Shown here: positions 35,441 to 44,473 of the stretch, piece after piece
How the letters are laid out: every line of letters starts with the position of its first letter
Position numbering within the stretch: position 1 is the first letter of the stretch
Assembly: GCF_024298865.1 (NCBI RefSeq)
Contig: NZ_CP101161.1
Location: 3,059,227-3,123,226 of the forward strand
Reading direction: 5' to 3'
Origin: Halorarius halobius
Lineage (GTDB): Archaea > Halobacteriota > Halobacteria > Halobacteriales > Haloarculaceae
DNA length: 64,000 bases
Made by a program: the position numbers and the translations under genes
Notes under the pieces: generated by a model
Told to the model about the DNA's origin: nothing
Database searches by the model: none
What the model saw: the letters and a program-made list of their open reading frames with translations, nothing else

Positions 35441-36403
35441 ATGCTCGATGCGCACTACGAGCAGGTGCGGCGGACCCGTGGCTACGACCCGGTCGAGGTG
35501 GCGGTCGGCGGCCTCTCTGTCGAGGCCGCACACCGGCGGTTCGCGTTCGTCGAGGACGCGGACGCGCTGGCGGCCGCGACGCCCGCCGAGACGCTCGTCT
35601 CCGTCGGCGTTTCGCTGACGGGGACGCCCCACGTCGGCACCGTCGGCCAACTGGCCACCGCGGTCACGCTCCAGCGGGCGGGGTTCGACGTCCAACTCGT
35701 TCTCGCGGACCTGGTCGTCTACAACAGCCGCGGGGTCGACCTCCAGACGGTGCAGACCCGGGCCGCCCGCTACCGCACGCTCGCCCGCGAGTGCGGCTTC
35801 GACCCTGCCGAGGGTCGCCTCGTCGTGCAGAGCGAGGACCCCGACCTCGCTCGCACGGCGTTTCTGCTGGCCCCGGACTACACGGGCGAGCGGGCGGAAC
35901 CGGAGTACGACCCGACGGCGTTCGAGAAACGGCTCGACGCGGCGTACGACGACGTCGACCCCGGCGACGACGTGAGCGACCTCTCCGGGGAACTCGCTGG
36001 CCTGCTTCTGGTCGCGGACACCGTCCGCCCGCTGATGGACGACGACTACGAGCGGGTCCTGCTCGTCGGCGGCGCGGACAACGTCGGGCTGGCCCGCGAA
36101 CTCGACGCGGTGCGGGCCCGCGCCGACGTCGCGGGGGAAATCGTCGGGCTCTACACCCGCCTCGTCCCCGGCCGCGACGGCGCGCCGAAGATGTCCAAGA
36201 GCCTCCCCGGGTCGGACGTCAATCTCGCCATGTCGCCCGGCCGCATCAGGGAGGCAGTCGTGAACGCGGACGACGCGGCGGCGGACGCCACCGCTCGACT
36301 CCTGCCGCCGCTGGTGCCGGCCGGGAGCGCGACCCGTGACGACTGTGCCGACGTGTTCGCCCGTCTCGCCGAGGCGTGGCGGGCGACGAGTGCCACCGGA
36401 TAG
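35441..36403 (+). CDS. tryptophanyl/tyrosyl-tRNA synthetase-like protein
   Basis: A 320-residue class I aminoacyl-tRNA synthetase-like protein. A HIGH-like motif lies in TGTPHVGTV (60-68), with Thr after Gly instead of His. A perfect KMSKS is at 250-254, and GGADNVGLARE (210-220) sits where TrpRS/TyrRS have GxDQ. The length fits the catalytic domain plus a short helical tail; archaeal TrpRS is usually longer, with an N-terminal extension. It may be a second TrpRS, an amino-acid-adenylating enzyme or a tRNA-independent paralogue. It stands alone between acyl-CoA synthetase and a ZIP transporter, with no amino-acid biosynthesis genes around. Confidence 0.8.
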   Translation: MLDAHYEQVRRTRGYDPVEVAVGGLSVEAAHRRFAFVEDADALAAATPAETLVSVGVSLTGTPHVGTVGQLATAVTLQRAGFDVQLVLADLVVYNSRGVDLQTVQTRAARYRTLARECGFDPAEGRLVVQSEDPDLARTAFLLAPDYTGERAEPEYDPTAFEKRLDAAYDDVDPGDDVSDLSGELAGLLLVADTVRPLMDDDYERVLLVGGADNVGLARELDAVRARADVAGEIVGLYTRLVPGRDGAPKMSKSLPGSDVNLAMSPGRIREAVVNADDAAADATARLLPPLVPAGSATRDDCADVFARLAEAWRATSATG

Positions 36404-36436
36404 CTAAAGGGAGGGCGGGAAGTATCCCGTCGCAGG

Positions 36437-37279
36437 ATGCACGGGGTCCCGCTCGTCGTCGACCAACTGACCGGGCTGTTCGGCTCGAACGTCGTCGTGA
36501 ACGGGTTCATCGGCGGCGTCGTCATCGCCGGACTCAACCTGCTCGGGGCGTCGCTCGTGTTCGTCTGGCGGGACCCCTCCGAGCGCGCGCTCGACGCGGC
36601 GCTCGGCTTCGCCGCGGGCGTGATGCTCGCGGCGGCGTTCACGAGCCTCATCATCCCCGGCATCGAGACGTACTCGAACGGCGACCCGCTCCCGGTGCTG
36701 GTCGGCGTCGCACTGGGTGCGCTGTTCCTGGACCGCTCGGACGTGCTCGTCCCGCACGCCCACTACCTGCTTTCGGGCCGACGGCGCACCGACGCCGCGA
36801 ATCCGAGCGACGACCTCCCCATCGACGACGACCGCCTGTCGGGCGTCGTGCTGTTCATCCTCGCCATTACGCTCCACAACATGCCCGAAGGACTCGCCGT
36901 TGGCGTCGGCTTCGGGAGCGGCGACCCCGCCACCGCGATTCCGCTGATGCTCGCCATCGGCATCCAGAACATCCCCGAGGGGCTGGCGGTGTCGGTCGCG
37001 GCCATCAACGCCGGCCTCGACCGCCGGTTCTACGCCGCCGTCGCGGGCATCCGGTCGGGCATCGTCGAGATACCGCTGGCGGTGCTCGGCGCGTACGCCG
37101 TCGCCACGGTGTCTGCCCTGCTCCCGTACGCGATGGGGTTTGCCGCGGGCGCGATGCTGTTCGTCATCAGCGACGAAATCGTCCCCGAGACCCACACTCG
37201 CGGCTACGAGCGGGTCGCCACGCTCGGCACGCTCGCGGGCGTCATCGTGATGCTGTATCTCGATATCTCGCTGGGGTAG
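36437..37279 (+). CDS. ZIP family metal transporter
   Basis: A 280-residue ZIP/GufA-type divalent cation transporter with about eight membrane segments. The paired metal motifs are HNMPEG (segment 4) and QNIPEG (segment 5), where the second is usually H/ENIPEG, so one metal ligand is Gln. The acidic cytoplasmic loop (about 115-135) and HAH in LVPHAHYLL may bind metal too. It probably imports Zn, Fe or Mn. It lies 33 bp downstream of the TrpRS-like gene in the same orientation. Confidence 0.92.
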   Translation: MHGVPLVVDQLTGLFGSNVVVNGFIGGVVIAGLNLLGASLVFVWRDPSERALDAALGFAAGVMLAAAFTSLIIPGIETYSNGDPLPVLVGVALGALFLDRSDVLVPHAHYLLSGRRRTDAANPSDDLPIDDDRLSGVVLFILAITLHNMPEGLAVGVGFGSGDPATAIPLMLAIGIQNIPEGLAVSVAAINAGLDRRFYAAVAGIRSGIVEIPLAVLGAYAVATVSALLPYAMGFAAGAMLFVISDEIVPETHTRGYERVATLGTLAGVIVMLYLDISLG

Positions 37280-37319
37280 CGCCCGGAACGTTCATCATCG
37301 GGCGCCGATTGCTCCCGTC

Positions 37320-38213
37320 GTGGTCAGTCCTCGCCCGCTCTACGTCGCTCTCCTCGTGGGCTGTCTGCTCGTCGCGGGGTGTAGCGGCACGCCCGTCTCG
37401 TCCGACAGTCCGTCGCCCGAACCAGTCACGAGCCCTGCGCCCGTCCCGAACGGAACGTCGACGCCCGAAGCCCTCGCGCCCGGCCTGACGAGGGGCGGCG
37501 TCGTCGACGCCGAGCGACTGTCCGGGGCCCACGACGCCTATCTGCGGAACCGCTCGCATCGGCGGACGATACGTACCGTCTACCGGTTCTCGAACGGCAC
37601 CGTCCTGTACGCCCGGACGTTCACGCACCGCGAGTCCCCGACCGCGGACCGGCGGCTGTTCGTCTACGATGTGTCGGGTCACCGTCTCCCCCCGGACAGC
37701 CCGCATTTCACCTCTCATACCGAGTGGATGAACGAGACGCTGAAGCTAGTTCGCCTCGTGAACGACGACGCGGTTCACTACCGTCGCGACGAGGCGCGCG
37801 AGTATCCGAACCGGGGCCGCGGCGGGAGCGTCGCACGCTTCCTCGCGGACCAGGACCCGCGGGTCGCGGGAAAGCGGCAGGCCAACGGCACCACGGAGTA
37901 CGTCCTCGTCGCCCGCGACATCGAGGACGTTCGCAAGCAGGTGAACGTCACCGTGACGGGGGACTACCGGCTCGTCGCCGTCGTCACCCGCGAGGGACTC
38001 GTCCGGTCGATGCGCGTCACGGCCGAGGGGCGCTATCGGGGCGCCCCGGTCCGCCTCCGGACCGCGTTCGTCGTCACGGACGTCGGAAACGTCAGCGTCG
38101 GGCGGCCGGCGTGGCTGACAGAGGCGCTGAACGCGACGCGGTCGGCCGACGAGGACCCCACGTTCGTCGACCAGCCGACGACCACCGTGACGGTGACGCC
38201 GGCGGACAGTTAA
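37320..38213 (+). CDS. haloarchaeal lipoprotein (paralogue of 31423-32244)
   Basis: A 297-residue lipoprotein starting at GTG. The signal ends in lipobox VAGCSG (Cys about 21); a Ser/Thr/Pro linker and a beta-rich exported body with many N-x-S/T sites follow. It resembles the lipoprotein at 31423 in layout (lipobox, PVP linker, APGL/PPGL, LSGAHDAYLRNRS against LSAAHERALRGSS) and in the C-terminal TV-rich stretch. No catalytic motif is seen; function unknown. It lies between the ZIP transporter and a metallo-hydrolase. Confidence 0.82.
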   Translation: MVSPRPLYVALLVGCLLVAGCSGTPVSSDSPSPEPVTSPAPVPNGTSTPEALAPGLTRGGVVDAERLSGAHDAYLRNRSHRRTIRTVYRFSNGTVLYARTFTHRESPTADRRLFVYDVSGHRLPPDSPHFTSHTEWMNETLKLVRLVNDDAVHYRRDEAREYPNRGRGGSVARFLADQDPRVAGKRQANGTTEYVLVARDIEDVRKQVNVTVTGDYRLVAVVTREGLVRSMRVTAEGRYRGAPVRLRTAFVVTDVGNVSVGRPAWLTEALNATRSADEDPTFVDQPTTTVTVTPADS

Positions 38214-38237
38214 GCCCGGGGCGCCTCTACGGCCGGT

Positions 38238-39029
38238 ATGGCAGACGTGGACGTCCACCTGCTCGACCGCGGCCGCATCGAAGCCGACGCCAACTTCGTC
38301 CTCGACGGGTCGACGGTCGCCACCGCCTCGAACCCGAACCCGGACCTCCGCTACGAGGAGTTCCTGGTGTGGAACCTCGTGATAGACCACCCGAAGGGGA
38401 CGGTGCTGTGGGACACCGGCTCGCATCCCGAGGCGGGCGACGACTACTGGCCCGCGCCGCTGTACGAGGCGTTCGCCCACGTCGACGCCGGCGAACACGA
38501 CCTGGAGGACGACCTCGCGGCCGCGGGCTACGCCCTCGACGACATCGACGCCGTGGTGATGAGCCATCTGCATCTCGACCACGCCGGGGGACTGTACCAC
38601 TTCGAGGGGACCGACACGCCGGTGTACGTCCACGCCCGCGAACTGGAGTACGCGTACCGCTCCGGCAACACCGACACCGGGAGCGTCGCCTACTTCCCGC
38701 CGGATTTCGACCGCGAGTTGAACTGGTCGGTCGTGCGCGGCGACCACCTGTTGTACGAGGATTTCCGGCTGTTGCATCTGCCGGGTCACACGCCCGGCCT
38801 GCTCGGCGCGAGAATCGACCGCGGCGACGAGACGCTCCTCGTGGCGGGCGACGAGGCGTACTGGCAGGAGAACTACGACGGCCAGTCGATGGCCGCCTCG
38901 TTGCTGTGGGACAACCGAGCGTGGCGCGAGAGCCTCGACCGGCTCCACGAACTCGAACTCGAACACGACGCTGACGTGCTGTTGGGCCACGACACGGCGA
39001 TGCTCGACCGGTTCGGGGAGACGTGGTGA
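38238..39029 (+). CDS. MBL-fold hydrolase, N-acyl homoserine lactonase-like
   Basis: A 263-residue metallo-beta-lactamase-fold protein. The dinuclear metal motif SHLHLDHAGG (about 114-123) is typical of AiiA/AttM lactonases. A second His is in HLPGHTPGLLG (about 182-192), the bridging Asp in VAGDEAYW and the last His in LLGHDTAML. Length and motif order fit AHL-lactonase-type enzymes, but related enzymes hydrolyse other lactones or thioesters. No AHL synthase gene is in the window. Confidence 0.85.
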   Translation: MADVDVHLLDRGRIEADANFVLDGSTVATASNPNPDLRYEEFLVWNLVIDHPKGTVLWDTGSHPEAGDDYWPAPLYEAFAHVDAGEHDLEDDLAAAGYALDDIDAVVMSHLHLDHAGGLYHFEGTDTPVYVHARELEYAYRSGNTDTGSVAYFPPDFDRELNWSVVRGDHLLYEDFRLLHLPGHTPGLLGARIDRGDETLLVAGDEAYWQENYDGQSMAASLLWDNRAWRESLDRLHELELEHDADVLLGHDTAMLDRFGETW

Positions 39030-39044
39030 CCGGCCCGGCGACGG

Positions 39045-41567
39045 TCAGTCGGACGGCGAGCGTTCGGCGGCCGGCGACTCGGCCGCAGAGTCGGTGTCCG
39101 GGGACGGCGTCCCGCCGGTGCCGTCGGTGAAGCGTGCCCAGACTGCCAGCGCCGCCGGCAGGACGAACAGCGACGCGATGAACGAGTAGACAACCGACAG
39201 GCCGGTGAGCGTGCCGAACTGGCCGATTGCCGGGAACACCGACAGCACGAGCGTCCCGATGCCGAACACGGTGGTGAGCATCGAGCCGGCGAGCGCGCCG
39301 CCCGTACCACGGACAGTCCGGTCGAGCGCCTCGTACAGCGGGCGCTCGTGGTACTCGTCGACGAAGCGGTGGGTGATGTGGACCGAGTAGTCGATGCCGA
39401 GACCGATGGTGATGGCGAGGATGGTCGCGGTGAACGCGTTAAACGAGATGCCGAACAGCCGCATCGACCCCGCGATGAACGCGACGGTGACGACGATGGG
39501 GAACAGGTTCGCCAGCCCCAGCGTCGGCTCCCCCTCGATGACCCAGTAGATGGCGACGAGGAACAGCGCCGTCCCCACGAGCGCGGCGACGAGCGACTGA
39601 ATCGCCGACCGGAGGATGAGGTCCGAGATGGACTCGAACACGACCACGGAGCCCGTGGCGGTCGCCTCGAACCGGTAGCGGTCGGCCACCGTCCGTGCGT
39701 CGGCCGTTATCTCCGCCTGGCTGGCGCTGGACTCGACGGTGTAGACGACCTGTGCGCTCCGCCGGTCGGCGGTCATGTAGTTGAGCGCGCGGTCGCGTGC
39801 CGGCGAGTCGAGCAGGTAGTCGTACACCGTATCGAGGTTGTCGTCCGGGATGCCGTCGTCGTCGATGTCGTTTCGCGCGACCAGTTCGCGGAACTCGGGG
39901 TCCTGCCGCTGGTAGTCGCGGATGACCGTGACGATGCTCGTCGACTGCGCGTGGCCCCCGTCCGTGACGAACGAGCTAGGTGGGTCGTCGCCGGCCCTGT
40001 AGATGGACTCCAGCGCCGGGTCCCGTGACAGCGGCCCCTCCACGTACACCGTGACGGAGTCGCTCTGCCCGGACTCGAACTCCTCCTCGAGGAAGTTCGT
40101 CACCGCGGTCACCGAGTACTCCGACGGTGCGAACGGCTCGGGGAGCGACGTCAGGTAGTCGGGGTTCTCCTCGGGCGGGAGGAAGTCGTCGTTCGAGAAG
40201 GAGGTGTCGACCCCCGTCGCGTAGAACGCCATCCCCCCGGACGCGACGAGCGTGAGCAGGAGGAACGGCACCGCGAACCGCCGGGCGAGGGGGACGCCGC
40301 CGGAGAGCAGACGCCCCAGCGTCGACCCCTCGTTGCCGAGCGGCGTCGTCGAGAACGTCGGGATGGGGTACTCCTGTCTGAGCCGGTCGAGTTCAACCTT
40401 CGCCGCGGGGAGGAACACGCCGAACACCAGCGACGTGAACGTGATGCCGACCGCCGCGACGATGCCGAAGTCCTGAATCGGCGGCAGGTCCGACAGGAGG
40501 TTCGCCCCGAACCCGATGACGGTCGTCCCGGTGACGATGCCGAACGCGACGAGCAGTTGGTCGGTGGTCGTCCGCATCGCGGGCGCGAGGTCGACGCCCC
40601 GCTCGCGTTCCTCGCGATAGCGGTTCACCGTGTGGATGCCGAAGTCGATGCCCACCGCCAGCAACAGCGGCGGCACAGCGATGAGTATCTGGTTGAAGGG
40701 GATGCCGGCCAGCCCCATGAACCCGAACGTCCAGACGATGGTCATCGCCAGCGCGAGCACGCCGAGCAACAGGTCCGCGAGGTCACGGTAGGAGATGACG
40801 AGGAACAGCAGGATGAACACCACCGCCGCGGGGACGACGATGATCAGCGAGTCGACGATGACGCTGGAGAACTCCTGGGCGATGATTCCGGAGCCGAACA
40901 CGCGGATGTCGCCGGCGCCCTGGACGCTGTCGACGACGAGTTGCATCCGTTGCTGTATCGGCGTCAGCGGCGAGGCGCCGCCCTGTCCCGAACCGCCCGA
41001 GATGCCCGCCGGAACTTCGTGGGTGACGACCCCGATGGTCGCCGAGGCGCAGGCACACTCCCGGTTGAAGTCCCTCGAAACCAGCCCCGAGAACTGCGGG
41101 TTGCGCTCGGCGGCGGTTCGAACCGCGGCGTCTATCTCGCCGTCAGTCGCGGATTCGACGGCGCGTATCTGTGCCCCCGGCGACCGCGCGGAGGGGTCGA
41201 GCGTCGTCGCCACGATAGTCGCGGCGCTCGACGTGGACGTGACCCGAAGCGAGTCGTGACCGGCCGCTCGCTCCTGTACCTCGAGCATCCGCAACAGCGC
41301 CGGCTTCCCGAGCACGTTGTTGCCCGACTGTATCAGCTGTGTCGTCCCCGAGTCGTCCGAGAAGGACGGCGAGAACTTCTGGTTGACCTGCTGGAACGCC
41401 TTCTCCGCGGGGATGTCCTGGGAGAACGCCGACGTGCCGGCGTCCGTCGACACCGCGCCGAGGCCGACGGCGAACACGAGAGTCACCAGCAGGAACGCGA
41501 GGATGACCAGCCGGGACCGCTCGACGATGTAGTGGTCAGCGCGGTCGATGAGCCGCTGGTAATCCAT
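39045..41567 (-). CDS. RND superfamily (MMPL-type) transporter
   Basis: An 840-residue RND permease with the 1+5+1+5 membrane topology: an N-terminal anchor (about 17-37), a large outer loop with AFSQDIPAEKAF, a five-helix block (about 240-385) with GIDFGIHTVNRYREER, a second anchor (about 420), an outer loop, and a final block with GLGIDYSVHITHRF. The paired GID-x2-H motifs and internal duplication are typical of MMPL/hydrophobe exporters. It probably uses the ion gradient to export lipids or hydrophobic compounds. Its ATG directly follows the stop of the surface-domain gene with no bases between. Confidence 0.92.
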   Translation of the reverse strand: MDYQRLIDRADHYIVERSRLVILAFLLVTLVFAVGLGAVSTDAGTSAFSQDIPAEKAFQQVNQKFSPSFSDDSGTTQLIQSGNNVLGKPALLRMLEVQERAAGHDSLRVTSTSSAATIVATTLDPSARSPGAQIRAVESATDGEIDAAVRTAAERNPQFSGLVSRDFNRECACASATIGVVTHEVPAGISGGSGQGGASPLTPIQQRMQLVVDSVQGAGDIRVFGSGIIAQEFSSVIVDSLIIVVPAAVVFILLFLVISYRDLADLLLGVLALAMTIVWTFGFMGLAGIPFNQILIAVPPLLLAVGIDFGIHTVNRYREERERGVDLAPAMRTTTDQLLVAFGIVTGTTVIGFGANLLSDLPPIQDFGIVAAVGITFTSLVFGVFLPAAKVELDRLRQEYPIPTFSTTPLGNEGSTLGRLLSGGVPLARRFAVPFLLLTLVASGGMAFYATGVDTSFSNDDFLPPEENPDYLTSLPEPFAPSEYSVTAVTNFLEEEFESGQSDSVTVYVEGPLSRDPALESIYRAGDDPPSSFVTDGGHAQSTSIVTVIRDYQRQDPEFRELVARNDIDDDGIPDDNLDTVYDYLLDSPARDRALNYMTADRRSAQVVYTVESSASQAEITADARTVADRYRFEATATGSVVVFESISDLILRSAIQSLVAALVGTALFLVAIYWVIEGEPTLGLANLFPIVVTVAFIAGSMRLFGISFNAFTATILAITIGLGIDYSVHITHRFVDEYHERPLYEALDRTVRGTGGALAGSMLTTVFGIGTLVLSVFPAIGQFGTLTGLSVVYSFIASLFVLPAALAVWARFTDGTGGTPSPDTDSAAESPAAERSPSD

Positions 41568-43520
41568 CTACCGGACCCTGAGCACGCCGCCGATGGCTAC
41601 CAGCGCGAGCGCCGCAACGCCGACGCCCGCCGCCGTCCCACCGCCGAGGAACAGCAGGCCGCCGCCACCGCTCTCCTCGACGGTCACCGGGAGCCGGTAG
41701 GTGTCCGACAGCTTCGTGTCGCCGTCGGGTTCGGTGTACTGGAAGTCGAGCGACACCGGGTACGTCTTCGGCGTGGCCGAGCCCGCGATGGAGACGCCGA
41801 ACGAGACGGTCGCCGATTCGCCGGGGCCGAGTTCGTCGACGAACGCCTCGTCGTCGTTCGCCGAGACGGGCGAGTCGGCAAACAACTTCGCGGAGACGTC
41901 CGACACCGTCTCGTTGCCGGCGTTGGTCACCTCCATGGTGAACCGGCCGCTCGACCCGGCGGAGAACGTCGACTGCTGGACGTCGACGTCGAACGTGTCA
42001 CGGGCCGGCGCGACGACGCCGCGGACGAACAGCGGGTCGCTCGTGAGCGTCGAGCCGTCGTCGCCCTCGTACTCGACCTCGTAGCTGAACTGCCGGGGGC
42101 CGTCGCGGGCCGACGACGACACATCCATGTCGAAACTGAACTGTGCCTGGTCCCCGGCCGCCAGGTCGCCCAGCGCGTACTCCGTCTCGACGGCGTCGAC
42201 GTTGTTCCCCGTCTCCCGGAGCACCAGCACCGCGTTCTCGACGGTGTCGGGGCCCTGATTGACGAGCGACCCCGAGAGGGTGCCCTCGGCGCCGACGCGG
42301 AGGGTCGCCTCGGGACCGGCCACGTCGAACGACTGCTCGGCGGCAGGTTCGACGCCGAGCGTCACCGGGCTGGTCCGGCCCTGTCGACCGTCCGCGCTGG
42401 TGAACGACGCCGAGACGTCGACCGGATACGCCCGCCGCTCGACGCCGGCCGCGAACGCCGCCTCCACGGAGACCGACCGGCTCTCGCCCGGAGCCCAGTC
42501 ACCCACGAACGTCGAGGCGCTGGGCGCGCCTCCGAACGTGAGCGCGCCGTTCGACGAGGACAGCGACACCGTCGCGTCGTGGAGCGTTCTGGAACCGCCG
42601 TTCGTGAGTTGGACCGTCACCTCGCCGCTGTCCCCCGGGGCGGCCGTCGTCGAGACGTTCCCCTCGACGAGACGGCTTTCGGCTTCGGGAACGACGCCGG
42701 TTCGTTGCGTCTCGGTGGCCTGGTCGCCGTCGCTGTCGGTCCACGACACCGTCGCGGACAGCGGGAGTCGCCGCACCGTGGCGTCGCCCGCGACGCTGGC
42801 GCCGACAGTGACCATCCGCGTCTCGCCCGTCTCCCAGTCGCCGACGAACGTCTCCGCGGTGCCGGTGGGGCCGAACGAGAGGTCGGCACTCGTCGACGCG
42901 AGCGAGACGGTGGTGTCCTCGGCGGCCGCGGCACCGTCGTTGCGCAACGTCACGGCAACCTGACCGTTACCCCCGACCGCGGCGTCGGTGTCGACGGAGA
43001 CGACCTCGAACTGGGCGTCTTCGACGACTTTTATCTTCAGGTAGGTGTTGATCCCCCCTCTGTCCTCGAAGTGGTAGCCGCTGTCGCTAATCGAACTGGT
43101 GTACGTGTATCTAATCCTGACCGGCAGTCGGTACGTCCCCGGGTCCGCCCCCTCGTCCACGGACAACTCGATTTGGGTGGACGCCGCGCCACGGGGAACG
43201 GAGCCGAGCGCGGCCGTCCCGCTCTGGACCTCGACCGGCGCATCACCGCTCCGTACCGTGACGGCGGTGTCACGGGCCGTCGTCACTTCCTGGTTCAGCG
43301 TCGGGTTCTGAAGCGACCCGAACTCGATATCACCGGCGTTGACGACGGAGATTTGGAGGCTCGTCGACTCGCCCGGCGACACGCGGTTGTCGGTCGCGTA
43401 CACCGAGAGGTCGGGTGAGCCGGAGACGGCACCGAGAGATGCGCTCGGAACGACCAGTGCGAGAACGAGTGCGATGACCCCCACACGGCGCAGGATGTGG
43501 AGGCTCCGTCGGGTATCCAT
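41568..43520 (-). CDS. exported multi-domain CARDB/NEW3-type protein with C-terminal anchor (COG1361-like)
   Basis: A 650-residue exported protein. A Sec signal (about 12-30) is followed by four or five beta-sandwich repeats of about 120 residues, each with a D.TVSL / GDWE/APGES.TVSV pattern typical of CARDB/NPCBM-associated Ig-like domains in haloarchaeal surface proteins. It ends in a Gly-rich membrane anchor (GGGLLFLGGGTAAGVGVAAL) with terminal Arg. COG1361 proteins often pair with RND/ABC exporters as an outside component, and here it is immediately upstream of the RND gene. A TATA-like box at 43543-43550 gives a leaderless mRNA for the pair. Confidence 0.88.
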   Translation of the reverse strand: MDTRRSLHILRRVGVIALVLALVVPSASLGAVSGSPDLSVYATDNRVSPGESTSLQISVVNAGDIEFGSLQNPTLNQEVTTARDTAVTVRSGDAPVEVQSGTAALGSVPRGAASTQIELSVDEGADPGTYRLPVRIRYTYTSSISDSGYHFEDRGGINTYLKIKVVEDAQFEVVSVDTDAAVGGNGQVAVTLRNDGAAAAEDTTVSLASTSADLSFGPTGTAETFVGDWETGETRMVTVGASVAGDATVRRLPLSATVSWTDSDGDQATETQRTGVVPEAESRLVEGNVSTTAAPGDSGEVTVQLTNGGSRTLHDATVSLSSSNGALTFGGAPSASTFVGDWAPGESRSVSVEAAFAAGVERRAYPVDVSASFTSADGRQGRTSPVTLGVEPAAEQSFDVAGPEATLRVGAEGTLSGSLVNQGPDTVENAVLVLRETGNNVDAVETEYALGDLAAGDQAQFSFDMDVSSSARDGPRQFSYEVEYEGDDGSTLTSDPLFVRGVVAPARDTFDVDVQQSTFSAGSSGRFTMEVTNAGNETVSDVSAKLFADSPVSANDDEAFVDELGPGESATVSFGVSIAGSATPKTYPVSLDFQYTEPDGDTKLSDTYRLPVTVEESGGGGLLFLGGGTAAGVGVAALALVAIGGVLRVR

Positions 43521-43542
43521 GGGCGACCTGATGGGTGCCCGA

Positions 43543-43550
43543 TTGATAAG
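43543..43550 (-). promoter_or_regulatory. TATA-like box of the surface-protein/RND operon
   Basis: The minus-strand element gcttatca lies about 23-30 bp before ATG 43520 and upstream of a 106-bp gap. It supports leaderless expression of the two-gene operon. Confidence 0.5.
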
Positions 43551-43626
43551 CCCCTGTAAATTACTGACGAGTTTATCAGCGTTTATTCACCGACGCTCCC
43601 GAGTCGTCGAAACTGGATGGGTGGCG

Positions 43627-44346
43627 TTACTGCTCGACGAGTCCGTAGGAGGTCTGGAGGTAGTCGACGAGCCAGTCGACGGTGTCCGGGTCGTACGTCC
43701 AGAAACCGTAGAATGCACGCGGTTCCCGCTCCTCGGCCAGCAGGGCGCATTTGTTGACGTCGACGCCGGCCCCGTCGTAGACGACGAACCACGAGTCGCG
43801 AATCTCGTCGGCGCGCTCGACGTGGATAGTCATGTCCGTATCGTGTGTGGGGACATCCTGGTCGGGGGCGGCGTACGCGTGGACGTCGAGACCGTCCTTC
43901 TCCGCGAGCCGCTGGTAGACGTCCATCTGGGGTTCGAGGATGGAGAGCTTCTGGAACCCGGCGTGGAGTTCACCCTTGCCGAGCCGCCACGCGCGGTCCT
44001 CTATCTCCCGTGACGCCGAAATCATCTGCTCGGTGTCGTAGGAGGTGAACAGCGTCTCGTCGAGGTGATCGAGGATGGGTCGGTAGGAGTCGGCCTCGAA
44101 CCCGGGGTCGGCCTCCCGGTCCTCGGGAAGCACCTCCCCAACGCTGACACCGGTGACGAACTCGCCGTCCTTCGAGAGGACGACGAACGCGCTCGGCTCA
44201 CCGGACGGCGTCTCCTCGCCCCGGACGGTGAGGTTGCGGTCCCCGAACTGCGCGCGCAACGTGTCCACCGTGTCGGGGTCCGCGTTGAACACTTGGAGGG
44301 TCTTCTCGTGGGACTCGACCCCCTCGATCAGTTCGGTCAGCGACAT
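43627..44346 (-). CDS. DICT sensory domain protein
   Basis: A 239-residue soluble protein matching the DICT sensory domain found with diguanylate cyclases and two-component proteins. Typical segments are MSLTELIEGVESHEKTLQVFN, FVVLSKDGEFVTGVS, and a C-terminal part with FYGFWTYDPDTVDWLVDYL. It has no attached output domain, so it may sense a ligand (perhaps light or redox) and act by protein contact. ATG 44346 is right because a TATA box (gttatata, 44381-44388) lies 35-42 bp upstream, inside the longer open frame. Confidence 0.85.
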   Translation of the reverse strand: MSLTELIEGVESHEKTLQVFNADPDTVDTLRAQFGDRNLTVRGEETPSGEPSAFVVLSKDGEFVTGVSVGEVLPEDREADPGFEADSYRPILDHLDETLFTSYDTEQMISASREIEDRAWRLGKGELHAGFQKLSILEPQMDVYQRLAEKDGLDVHAYAAPDQDVPTHDTDMTIHVERADEIRDSWFVVYDGAGVDVNKCALLAEEREPRAFYGFWTYDPDTVDWLVDYLQTSYGLVEQ

Positions 44347-44380
44347 TCGGGTGTCAGGTAGCGGAACGACATTCTCACGT

Positions 44381-44388
44381 ATATAACC
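44381..44388 (-). promoter_or_regulatory. TATA box of the DICT gene
   Basis: The element gttatata is the strongest AT block left of the oxidoreductase gene. It predicts a leader of about 10 nt to ATG 44346. Confidence 0.5.
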
Positions 44389-44426
44389 CACGGCGACGTA
44401 TCCAGCGGCTGGGATGTTCTCGCGTG

Positions 44427-44458
44427 GAGGTCACGACCGGGTGAAACCCGGCGTCTCC
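44427..44458. other. stable hairpin in the divergent gap
   Basis: Arms ccgggt (44437-44442) and acccgg (44446-44451) enclose a gaa triloop; outer ggag (44427-44430) and ctcc (44455-44458) extend it. It lies between the DICT and oxidoreductase promoters and may isolate them or serve as a protein site. Confidence 0.4.
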
Positions 44459-44473
44459 GGAGGGACTCGGGAC

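Noticed and set aside
40557..43418. 953-codon open frame antisense to the RND and surface-protein genes
   Set aside because: Low-complexity Arg/Val/Gly composition, no start context or homology; both genes on the other strand are clearly real.
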